Assembly (NCBI GenBank): GCA_963798075.1
Contig: CAWCRU010000040.1
Span: 33,486 to 97,485, forward strand
Direction: 5' to 3'
Origin: DATAOG01 sp963798075
Lineage (GTDB): Bacteria; Pseudomonadota; Alphaproteobacteria; Geminicoccales; Geminicoccaceae
DNA length: 64,000 bases
In this document: positions 43,835 through 54,207 of the stretch, one piece after another
Numbering within the stretch: position 1 is the first letter of the stretch
Layout: the number at the start of each line of letters is the position of its first letter
Notes under the pieces: generated by a model
The model's input: the letters and a program-made list of their open reading frames with translations, nothing else
Databases searched by the model: none
What the model was told of the DNA's origin: nothing
Position numbers and translations under genes: made by a program

Positions 43835-44986
43835 TCAGGCGGGCCTGACGAAGCTCGCCAGCAGCGCCTGGTAGATCCGGGTCAAGGCCTCGAGGTCGGC
43901 GAGATCGACGCGCTCGTCGACCTGGTGGATCGTGGCGCCGACCAGACCGAATTCGACGACCGGGCAGGCGTCCTTGATGAAGCGTGCATCCGAGGTCCCG
44001 CCCGAGGTCGAAAGCTCAGGGGTGACGCCCAGCTCGCGCTCGATCAGGCTCTCGAGCAGCTCGCTGAACGGGCCCGGCTGGGTCACGAAGGGCTCGCCGT
44101 TCGCCCGCGTCCGCAGCTCGTAGCGGCCGCCGGCGGCGTCGAGGCGCTCGCGCAGCCAGGCCTCGAGCGAGCTCGCGCTGAAGCGGTCGCTGAAACGGAT
44201 GTCGAAGGTCGCGCGGGCCTGCCCGGGGATGACGTTGGTCGCCTGGTTGCCGACGTCGACCGAGGTGATGACGAGCTCGGAGGCCTGGAAATACTCGCTG
44301 CCGCCGTCCAGCGGCTCCGCGGTCAGCGCCGCCAGCATCGCCAGCAGGCGTGGGATCGGGTTGTCCGCGCGCTCGGGATAGGCGGCGTGGCCCTGCACGC
44401 CCGGGACGGTCAGCCAGGCGGTCAGCGAGCCGCGCCGGCCGATCTTGATCATCTCGCCGAGCCGGCTCGGATTGGTCGGCTCCCCGACCACGCAGGCATC
44501 GAGGCCCACGCCCTGCTCCTTGAGCCAGGCGAGCAGCTTGCGCGTGCCGTTGATCGCCGGGCCCTCCTCGTCGCCCGTGATCAGCAGGCTGATCGAGCCG
44601 GCCGGCCGGTGTTCGGCGAGGAAGCGGGCGGTGGCCGCGACGAAGGCGCCGATCGCGCCCTTCATGTCGATCGCGCCCCGGCCATAGAGCTGGCCGCCCT
44701 GGACCACGCCGCCGAACGGGTCGACCCGCCAGGCCGCCGGGTCGCCGGCGGGCACGACGTCGGTATGGCCCGCGAAGGCGAGGTTCGGCTCGCCCTCGCC
44801 CAGCCGGGCATAGAGATTGTCCACCGGTGCGGTCCCCGGTTCCTCGAAGGTCAGCCGCTGACAGCGGAAGCCCAGTCGCGTCAGCGCCTCCTCGAGCACC
44901 GCAAGGGCGCCCGCGTCGGCCGGCGTCACGCTCGGGCAGCGCAGCAACGCCTGGGTGAGCGCAATCGGATCGGTCAGGTCGCTCAT
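43835..44986 (-). CDS. dapE: Succinyl-diaminopimelate desuccinylase
   Basis: A 383-residue M20 metallopeptidase-fold enzyme of the lysine/diaminopimelate pathway. It has LAFAGHTDVVPAGD, LYGRGAIDMKGAIGAFV, ITGDEEGPAINGTRK, CVVGEPTN and the late ELSTSGGTSDARFIKDACPVVEFG, which supply the zinc ligands and catalytic Glu. The start overlaps the dapD stop by 4 bp. Confidence 0.95.
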   Translation of the reverse strand: MSDLTDPIALTQALLRCPSVTPADAGALAVLEEALTRLGFRCQRLTFEEPGTAPVDNLYARLGEGEPNLAFAGHTDVVPAGDPAAWRVDPFGGVVQGGQLYGRGAIDMKGAIGAFVAATARFLAEHRPAGSISLLITGDEEGPAINGTRKLLAWLKEQGVGLDACVVGEPTNPSRLGEMIKIGRRGSLTAWLTVPGVQGHAAYPERADNPIPRLLAMLAALTAEPLDGGSEYFQASELVITSVDVGNQATNVIPGQARATFDIRFSDRFSASSLEAWLRERLDAAGGRYELRTRANGEPFVTQPGPFSELLESLIERELGVTPELSTSGGTSDARFIKDACPVVEFGLVGATIHQVDERVDLADLEALTRIYQALLASFVRPA

Positions 44987-45825
44987 GTGCGCAACAGCTC
45001 GTTGATCGACGTCTTGGCGCGGGTGCCGGCATCGACCCGCTTGACGATCACCGCGCAGGCCAGACCCGGCCCCGGCCGTCCGTCCGGCAGGGCCGGCCCC
45101 GGCAGCGTCCCGGGCACGACCACCGACCAGGCCGGCACCCGCCCCTGGCAGATCTCGCCCGTCGCGCGATCGACGACCTTGGTCGATGCGCCGATGAACA
45201 CGCCCATCGCCAGCACGGCTCCCTGCTCGACGATCACCCCCTCGGCGACCTCGGAGCGGGCGCCGATGAAGCAGTCGTCCTCGATGATCACCGGCGCCGC
45301 CTGGAGCGGCTCGAGCACCCCGCCGATGCCGGCGCCGCCCGAGATGTGCACGCGCTGGCCGATCTGCGCGCAGCTGCCGACCGTGGCCCAGGTATCGATC
45401 ATCGTGCCGCGCTCGACATGGGCGCCGAGATTGACGAAGCACGGCATCAGCACGACGTCCGGCGCGATGTAGGCCGAATGGCGGACGATGCAGCCGGGCA
45501 CCGCGCGAAAGCCGGCGGCGGCGAACTCGGCCGCGCCCCAGCGGGCGAACTTGGAGGGGATCTTGTCCCACCAGCGGGCGCCGCCCGGGCCGCCGTCGAC
45601 GACGCTCAAGGGGTTGAGGCGAAACGACAGCAGCACGGCCTTCTTCAGCCACTCGTGCAGCCGCCAGACACCGTCGACCCGCTCGGCGACCCGCAGCCGG
45701 CCGGCGTCCAGGCCAGCCAGCGCCGTCTCGACCGCTGCCCTGACCGGCCCGCCGGTGTCGACGTCGATCCGGCTGCGCTGCTCGAAGGCGTCGTCGATCA
45801 CGCGCTCGAGCGCTGCCTCGTCCAT
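44983..45825 (-). CDS. dapD: Tetrahydrodipicolinate N-succinyltransferase
   Basis: A 280-residue left-handed beta-helix acyltransferase, the step before DapC/DapE. It has RWWDKIPSKF, VMPCFVNLGAHVERGTMIDTWATVGSCAQIG and GGVLEPLQAAPVIIEDDCFIGARSEV. Start MDEAALERVIDDAFEQR (45825) was chosen because the family begins there; the open upstream extension lacks conservation. Confidence 0.95.
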   Translation of the reverse strand: MDEAALERVIDDAFEQRSRIDVDTGGPVRAAVETALAGLDAGRLRVAERVDGVWRLHEWLKKAVLLSFRLNPLSVVDGGPGGARWWDKIPSKFARWGAAEFAAAGFRAVPGCIVRHSAYIAPDVVLMPCFVNLGAHVERGTMIDTWATVGSCAQIGQRVHISGGAGIGGVLEPLQAAPVIIEDDCFIGARSEVAEGVIVEQGAVLAMGVFIGASTKVVDRATGEICQGRVPAWSVVVPGTLPGPALPDGRPGPGLACAVIVKRVDAGTRAKTSINELLRT

Positions 45826-45973
45826 TGGCAAGGGTCCCTCCTCATGATCGCGCGCCAGGCCACCCGCGGGTAGGCTATCGGAGCCGCCCGGCCTGTCAAC
45901 TGGCGGTGGGTCGCCCAAGGGGTGCCGCGCCATGGCCGTTGTACCGGCGCGGCCAGTCCCCTAGATAGTCGCC

Positions 45974-47425
45974 ATGGCCGAAGCCCGCGCACGCGCCGCC
46001 GGCGCCGAGTTTCCGGTTCTGCCGGCAGGCTTCCTCGAGGCGGTCGACCGCCGGGTCGGCGCCCGCGGCTGGAGTGTCGATCCCGAGCGGATCGGCCCGC
46101 ACGCGGCCGAACCGTGGGGCACGGCCCGCGGCCGCTCGCCCCTGCTGCTGCGCCCGGCCACGACCGCCGAGGTCGCGGCCCTGCTCGAGCTCTGCCATGC
46201 TGCGGGCGTGCCGGTCGTGCCCCAGGGCGGCAACACCGGCCTGGTCGGCGCCGGCGTGCCCGATGCCTCCGGCCGGCTTGTGGTCCTGTCGCTCGGCCGG
46301 CTGAACCGGATCCGCGCCCTCGACCCCCTTAACGATACGATCACGGTCGAGGCCGGCTGCGTGCTCGAGACCGTCCAGCGGGCGGCCGCCGAGGTCGACC
46401 GGCTGTTCCCGCTCGCGCTCGGCGCCCAGGGCTCCTGTCAGATCGGCGGCAACCTGTCGAGCAACGCGGGCGGCATCAACGTGCTGCGGTACGGCATGGC
46501 ACGGGCGCTCGTGCTCGGGCTCGAGGTCGTGCTCGCCGACGGCCGGATCTGGGACGGCCTGCGCAGCCTGCGCAAGGACAACACGGGCTACGATTTGAAG
46601 CAGATGTTCATCGGCGCCGAGGGTACGCTCGGGGTGATCAGCGCGGCCGTGCTGCGGCTGCTGCCGCGGCCGCGCGAGCGCCAGACGGCCTGGCTCGCGG
46701 TGCCTTCACCCAAGGCAGCGGTGGCCCTGCTCGGGCTGGTCCGCGACCGGCTCGGCGAGACCGTGAGCTCCTTCGAGCTGCTGGCCGGCGGCTGCGTTGA
46801 CCTCGTGCTGCGCTACCTGCCGGGGGCCCGCGCGCCGCTTGCACGCAAGGCGCCCTGGTACGTGCTGGCCGAGGTCGCCTGGTCGCTCGCCGATGGCCTC
46901 GGGAGCGAGCTCGAGCGCGTGCTCGAGGCGGCGCTCGCGCGGGGCCTGATTGCAGACGGCGTGATCGCGAAAAACGAGGCTGAGCGGCGGGCACTCTGGG
47001 CGCTGCGCGAGAATCCGACCGAGGCGATGGCGCGCGAGGGCCTGGTCCTGCGCCACGACGTCGCGGTGCCGGTCGCGCGGGTGCCGGACCTGATCGAAGA
47101 CGCCGCGGCCGCGCTCGGGGCGATCCTGCCGGGCATCAGGATCATGCCCTTCGGCCATCTCGGCGACGGCAACGTCCACTACAATCTGCTGCAGCCGGCG
47201 GCGATGGCGGCCGAGGATTTCCGGGCCCGCGCCGGGGAGGTCCAGGGCCTCGTGTTCGACGTGGTGGTAGGGCTCGGCGGCAGCATCAGCGCCGAGCACG
47301 GCATCGGCCGGCTGAAGCGGACCGAGCTCGCCGCGCGCAAATCGGCCCTCGAGCTCGAGCTCATGCGCAAGCTCAAGGCCGCGCTCGACCCCAAGGGTAT
47401 CCTGAACCCCGGCGCCGTGCTCTGA
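45974..47425 (+). CDS. FAD-linked oxidase (D-2-hydroxy acid dehydrogenase type)
   Basis: A 483-residue flavoprotein of the GlcD/DLD2 group. The FAD-binding domain shows PQGGNTGLVGAGVP, GGNLSSNAGGINVLRYG and DNTGYDLKQMFIGAEGTLGVI; the C-terminal oxidase domain shows FGHLGDGNVHYNLLQP and ISAEHGIGRLKR. Likely substrates are D-2-hydroxyglutarate or D-lactate; this cannot be fixed here. The acyl-CoA dehydrogenase gene follows after 36 bp, so the two may be co-transcribed. Confidence 0.88.
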   Translation: MAEARARAAGAEFPVLPAGFLEAVDRRVGARGWSVDPERIGPHAAEPWGTARGRSPLLLRPATTAEVAALLELCHAAGVPVVPQGGNTGLVGAGVPDASGRLVVLSLGRLNRIRALDPLNDTITVEAGCVLETVQRAAAEVDRLFPLALGAQGSCQIGGNLSSNAGGINVLRYGMARALVLGLEVVLADGRIWDGLRSLRKDNTGYDLKQMFIGAEGTLGVISAAVLRLLPRPRERQTAWLAVPSPKAAVALLGLVRDRLGETVSSFELLAGGCVDLVLRYLPGARAPLARKAPWYVLAEVAWSLADGLGSELERVLEAALARGLIADGVIAKNEAERRALWALRENPTEAMAREGLVLRHDVAVPVARVPDLIEDAAAALGAILPGIRIMPFGHLGDGNVHYNLLQPAAMAAEDFRARAGEVQGLVFDVVVGLGGSISAEHGIGRLKRTELAARKSALELELMRKLKAALDPKGILNPGAVL

Positions 47426-47461
47426 CGCCCATCTCGAGCCCAGGCGATGGTGAGATCACAA

Positions 47462-49227
<1,766 letters not shown>

Positions 49228-49231
<4 letters not shown>

Positions 49232-51489
49232 GTGTGGTTGAACAGATCATCGGTCGGCACGAAGCTGCCGTCGACGTCGACGCCGGCGAACGAGTCCTCG
49301 TGGCCGACGAAGTTCTCGACCGTGAAGAGCGGGGCGTGGTCGGCGACGACGTGTAGGTCATTACCGACCACAACTCCCTCCAGCCTCGCCCCGGCGAAGC
49401 CGTGGAGCTCGGCGACGTTCGAGCCCGCGGTATCGCGGATGGTATCCAGGCCCGACGCATCGGACCTGAACAGATAGCGATCGTCGCCGTCGCCGCCCTC
49501 GAGCTGGTTCTGGCCGGGACCGCCTTCGAGGATGTCGTTGCCGGCGCCGCCTTGCAGAAGATCGTCGCCGCCGAGGCCGCTCAGCCAGTCCGCGCCGCTG
49601 GTCCCGCTCAAATGGTCGGCCCCGGCGCCACCTATCTGACTGGGGCTGCTGAGGTACGCGCTCAGCACATCACTCGACGCCGCCAGCGCGGCGACAGCCG
49701 GCGCGGTCGACACCGAGGCCGATCCGGAGCCGCCGTTGGCGGTCATCAGATCGGCGATCGACACCACGCCGTGGCCGGCGTCGACCCCGGCCCAGGCATC
49801 CTCGTGGCCCCGATAGTCGCTGATCACGGCGACCTCGTTCTGGTCGACCATCAGGTGGAGATCGTCGCCGACCAGCGCGGCCTGCACCGCAGCACCGGAG
49901 GCGCCGTTGACCGTCAGATGATTGACGCCCTCGTGGTCGAAGACCGTGTCGACCGCGCTGTCGTTCAAGCCGATCACGAAGTTGTCGTTGCCGGCGCCGC
50001 CGTACAGCTGATCGAGGCCGAGGCCGCCGCTCAGCGTGTCGTCGCCGGCGCCGCCGTAGAGCTGGTCGTCGCCGGGGCCGCCGTTCAGGATGTCGTTGCC
50101 GGCGCCGCCTTCGAGATGATCGTTGCCGGCGCCGCCGTCGAGCAGATCGTTGCCCGCCCCGCCGCGCAGGATGTCGTCGCCGCCCCGGCCGTAGAGGGCG
50201 TTGTCGCCGGCGTTGCCGGTGATGTGGTTGTTGCCGTCATCGCCGATCACGTCGTGATCGGCGCTGCCGGTCAGGACCAGGTGCTCGATCCCGGCAGCGA
50301 CCTGCTGGGTATAGCCCTGGACGCCCGTCAGGCAAGCTCGTGCCGAGACTGTCGCTGTAAACGAAGGTGACGTCCGCCGGGCGACCCAGCCGCGGCCAGG
50401 CTGGCGGCGAAGCCGCTCGATACGATCTGCAGCGTGTCGATGCCAGCCGCCGGTCCGGGCCCGAGCACGTTGTCGTAGCGCCACGTCGTTCAGGTTGTCG
50501 ACCACCAGGACATCGTTGCCGGTGCCGCCCTGCATGCGGTCGGCGCCGGCGCCGCCGTCGACCAGATCGTTGCCGGGGCCGCCATCGAGCCGATCGGTCC
50601 CGGCGTCGCCGAACAACTGGTCGTGACCCGTGCCGCCAAAGAGGTCGTCGTCACCGCTGCCGCCATGCAGCTGGTCGTTGCCCGCGCCGCCGAGCAGGGT
50701 ATCGTTGCCGGCACCGCCGAACAGCTGATCGTTGCCGCTGCCGCCGTCCAACAGGTCGTCACCGGCGTAGCCATAGATGATGTCGTCGCCGGGGCCGCCG
50801 CTCAGGACGTCGTTGCCCGACGTGCCGTGGATGACGTCGTCACCAGCGGTGCCGCCGATCACGCTGCCGATCGACCCGGCGCCGTCGGTGCCGCCGCCGT
50901 CGATCGCCCCGGCCGCGGCGCCCTCGGCGCCAGCCGCACCGGTCAGCGCCAGGTTGATGGTCGGGCCGCCGGCAATCGCCGCGGTCGTACCAATCCCCGC
51001 GGAGACCTCGGCCGCCACGACGGCGGGCTGGCCGCCGCCCAGCGCCTCGGGAAGAGGGACCGCCACCTGCGGCGCGCTGCCGTCGACCGAGACCGGATCG
51101 ATCGCCCCCGACTGGGCGGCGGCCGCCATCGCCGCCGGCCCGTCGCCCGCGGCCACCGCTGCGGGCAGACCGCCGGCGGCGTTCGCAGCCGCGTCGAGGT
51201 CACCCCCCTGCCCGCCGCGCACGCCGCTTGCGCTCGCCTGGCCATCGTGGCCGCCGGCGGCGGCCCGCCCCTGCCCCATCAGCAAAGCGCCGACGAACGC
51301 AGCCGTCAGCGGTGCGCCGATCGCCAGGCTGTCGAGATTGGGAGCCCGCCCGCGGCCGCTGGCCGCCCCGGCCAGCGCCCGGCGCCGGCGACGCTGCAGA
51401 TCCGGCGTCCCGATCTCGATCGGGTTCGGCGCCGACGCGATGCCTTGATCAGCCGCCCATGAAGGAGCCATTGTGACACCACCCCGCAT
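49228..51489 (-). CDS. RTX/hemolysin-type calcium-binding repeat protein, local frameshifts
   Basis: About 750 residues. The N-terminal 200 residues are Ala/Gly-rich with one hydrophobic stretch (SLAIGAPLTAAFVGALLMG) and no Sec signal. Two blocks of Gly-rich nonapeptides follow (GGAGNDTLLGGAGNDQLHGG... and GGAGNDLLDGGAGNDHLEGG...), then a C-terminal repeat block. These form calcium-binding parallel beta-rolls in secreted proteins, usually exported by type I systems. Between the arrays (50330-50480) the listed frame is wrong: other frames read NVLGPGPAAGIDTLQIVSSG and DVTFVYSDSLGTSLPDG before returning, so about three small indels are present. ATG 51471 is an alternative start. No type I exporter gene lies nearby. 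Confidence 0.8.
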
Positions 51490-51683
51490 GCCGGCGTTGC
51501 CGCCGCGCTCTCTTAACGCATGAGATGAAGTCTCGCGACTTCCGAAATCGTAGGTTGATGGCGATGTTATTCCTATTGGTTGATGTCTTCAACAAAAAAC
51601 TAAACCTGCGCTTGAACTAACTCGTCAAGCGGCCTCGGAGGCGCCCGGAGCCCGGTCGATGATCGACAAAGATCTGAGCTGGA

Positions 51684-53261
51684 TCAACCGGTTCCCCGCA
51701 GGTCATGAGGTTTTTCATCATCGGCGAGGGCGGCCGCCAGGGTGGCGACCATCGCGTCGATCTCGCGCGGGTGGACCGGCGGGCTGAAGTAGTAGCCCTG
51801 CGCCACGCGGCAGCCTTCGAGGTCGAGCAGATGCAACTGCTCGGCGCTCTCCACCCCTTCGGCGACCGAGTCGAGACCGAGGCTGCGGCTGAGGCTGAGG
51901 GTGGCGCGCACGATGGCCGCAGCACTCGGATCGCGATCGAGGGCACCGACGAAGGAGCGATCGAGCTTGATCTCATCGAACGGAAAGCGGCGCAGGTAGC
52001 TCAGCGACGAATGGCCGACGCCGAAGTCGTCGATCGAGATCCGGATGCCGAGGCCTTTCAGCTGACCCAGGGTCTGCAGGTTGGCCTCGGTGTCCTCCAT
52101 CAGGACGCGCTCGGTGATCTCGAGCTCGAGCCGATGGGCGGCGAGCCCGCTGCGACGGAGGATCTCGCGGGCCTGGTCGGCGAGGTCGGGATCGCGAAAT
52201 TGCACCGGCGAGAGGTTGACCGCCATGCGCAGATCGAGCGCACCGCGGCGTTGCCAGGCTACCGCCTGCAGGCACGCCTGCTCGAGCACCCAGCGACCGA
52301 TCGGCAGGATCAGGCCGCTGTCTTCGGCGAGCGGTATGAACCGGTCCGGGCCGATCCGGCCACGCTCGGGGTGCTGCCAGCGGAGCAGCGCCTCGACCCC
52401 GACCATGCGCCGGCTGGCGATGTCGAACTGCGGTTGATACTCGATCTCGAACTCCCGACGCTCCAGGGCCCGGGCCAGGTCCAGCTCCAGCGCCTTGCGC
52501 TCGCGCAGCTCGGTATCCATGCTGTCTTCGAAGAAGCGGTAGGCTCCCGGCGGCTCGGCCTTGGTCCGTCCGAGCGCCTGGCCCGCATGCTGAAGCAGCG
52601 TCTCGGCCTCGCTGCCGTCGCCGGGAAAGACCGCGATCCCGATGCGCATGCCGACGCCGGTCAGATGGCCGCACAGATCGAACGGCTCCGCCATGGCCGC
52701 AAGCAGGCGCTCGCAGAGGTCGGCGGCGCCGGCCGGCCCCTCGATCCCGTTCTGCAGGATGGCGAACTCGTCGGCGCCCATGCGCGCCAGAACGTCGGAT
52801 TCGCGCAGCACCGCCAGGAGGCGCGCACTGCTGTGGCGGAGCAGCACGTCGCCCGCGACGCAGCCGAGGAGATCGTTGATCGCCTTGAAGTCGGCCAGAT
52901 CGATGCACAGCACGGCCGCCATCCGGTCGCTCCCGCGCGCGCCCCCGAGCCGCGCCTGCAAGCGCTCGAGAAAGGCGCCGCGGTTGGCGAGCCCGGTCAG
53001 AGCATCGTGCCGGGTGAGATGGTCGACGCGCGCTTCGGCCACGCGCCTGGCTCGCGCCTCCCGGCCGTGCGCCTGGCGCCGACCGACCTCGATCCGGGCG
53101 CCGACGGCGGCCATGGTCAGCACCGCCAGCGCCAGCCAGGCCATGGCGAGCGGCCCGGGGCCTCCGGCATCCATCAACCCCATCCGCAGGCCGACCAGGA
53201 ACGCAAGCGCGCCAGTCAGGCCGTGGAGGCCGAGCTGGATCAGGAATGCGGCCATTGACAC
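51684..53261 (-). CDS. Membrane GGDEF-EAL protein (cyclic-di-GMP enzyme)
   Basis: A 525-residue protein. Two transmembrane helices (residues about 5-55) precede a GGDEF domain (DHLTRHDALTGLANRGAFLERL ... VLARMGADEFAIL) and a complete EAL domain (YQPQFDIASRRMVGVEALLRW, ELEITERVLMEDTE, SIDDFGVGHSSLSYLRRFPFDEIKLDRSFV, VAEGVES). The active-site loop reads GADEF rather than GGDEF, so the cyclase half may be inactive or regulatory, whereas EAL, DDFG and the catalytic Glu are intact. Probable function: phosphodiesterase. It is divergent from the lipoprotein gene. Confidence 0.93.
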   Translation of the reverse strand: MSMAAFLIQLGLHGLTGALAFLVGLRMGLMDAGGPGPLAMAWLALAVLTMAAVGARIEVGRRQAHGREARARRVAEARVDHLTRHDALTGLANRGAFLERLQARLGGARGSDRMAAVLCIDLADFKAINDLLGCVAGDVLLRHSSARLLAVLRESDVLARMGADEFAILQNGIEGPAGAADLCERLLAAMAEPFDLCGHLTGVGMRIGIAVFPGDGSEAETLLQHAGQALGRTKAEPPGAYRFFEDSMDTELRERKALELDLARALERREFEIEYQPQFDIASRRMVGVEALLRWQHPERGRIGPDRFIPLAEDSGLILPIGRWVLEQACLQAVAWQRRGALDLRMAVNLSPVQFRDPDLADQAREILRRSGLAAHRLELEITERVLMEDTEANLQTLGQLKGLGIRISIDDFGVGHSSLSYLRRFPFDEIKLDRSFVGALDRDPSAAAIVRATLSLSRSLGLDSVAEGVESAEQLHLLDLEGCRVAQGYYFSPPVHPREIDAMVATLAAALADDEKPHDLRGTG

Positions 53262-53722
53262 TGCTCAGATACCTCTTTGGATGTCGACCGCCCGCGCGAC
53301 CGGCCGAGCGAACTTCGACAATTGAAGTTAATGAACCGATAATTCTTGCAACCGAACCGCATCCTGATCGGTGGCGGCCGATGGTAGCGCCTCGCCCGGC
53401 CCGGCATCGGACCGGCCTTCACGCGGTGCTGCCGCCCGTCGCCGCGCGGCGTCTGCCGGCAAGGCGCGGTGGCACCGACACTCGCGGGCCTGCTCGACCT
53501 CATCGACAGGCGTCCCTGCCGCCAGGGTTCCAAAGAGGGCAAAAACCGGCATCACAGGGGCGCTCGCGGGCTTGGATCGGCTGCTCCGGGATCGCCGCCC
53601 TGGCGCTGCCGCCGATGACCGGCGTGAGCCGGCGCGCGGCGACCGGCGCGCAGGCTGGGGGTGATGGCTCGCCTCGGCGCGCAACAGCTGGACGCGCCCG
53701 TCCGAGGCGGTTATCTGAGGCC
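53262..53722. other. Intergenic region with palindrome, no convincing gene
   Basis: Both strands are open but low in conserved features. At 53311-53329, AACTTC-GACAATT-GAAGTT is a perfect inverted repeat in an A/T-richer patch 50 bp upstream of the GGDEF-EAL start. It is operator-like and probably lies in that gene's promoter region. Confidence 0.5.
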
Positions 53723-54169
53723 ATGGTGGATGCGCCGGTCCCCAAGACCCAGGGCCATCCGGCCGCGCCATCGTCCCGCCGCTCGTCGGACCGGGCCGGT
53801 GCGCGCGAAGGTGGCGCTCGAGCGCCGGGCGCGAGCGCGAGAGCCGACCGCCGCCGATCGGCCCTCGGCTGCCTGGTGCTCCTCGGCTGCCTTGTGCTCC
53901 TCGGCTGGCTCGGCGGCTGCACCGCCCGCAGCTCGACCGGTGCCGGTACCGCGCCGGCGCCAGCCCCGCCGCCGGGCGTGGTCCAGGTGGGAAGCGATCT
54001 GTATCAGGTTCCGATCGGCGCGGACGCCGACGGTTGTCAGATGTATCGCCTCTACTCGCCGACCCGGATGGTGAGCGAGGCCATCTCCTATCGCAGCCGC
54101 GATGGCGGCTTTACGATCGACAGACGCGCGGCGGACTGCGAGCGGACTGCGCCCGGCACTCAGGAGTAA
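53723..54169 (+). CDS. Small predicted lipoprotein
   Basis: A 148-residue protein. A basic N-region (RADRRRSALG) leads into a hydrophobic stretch with lipobox-like LLGWLGGC at about residue 65, so the likely mature protein begins at Cys. The Pro/Ala-rich linker precedes GVVQVGSDLYQVPIGADADGCQMYRLYSPTRM. No family recognised. ATG 53723 leaves an unusually long pre-sequence; a start nearer the hydrophobic stretch is possible. Confidence 0.55.
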   Translation: MVDAPVPKTQGHPAAPSSRRSSDRAGAREGGARAPGASARADRRRSALGCLVLLGCLVLLGWLGGCTARSSTGAGTAPAPAPPPGVVQVGSDLYQVPIGADADGCQMYRLYSPTRMVSEAISYRSRDGGFTIDRRAADCERTAPGTQE

Positions 54170-54207
54170 GGGCGGCGCTGCCACGGCCGTTGCGGGCAGA
54201 CGCCCGC

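Noticed and set aside
42194..45472. 1092-residue plus-strand open frame across fmt-truA-dapE-dapD
   Set aside because: It is out of frame with fmt and truA and antisense to dapE and dapD, all of which have full family motifs.
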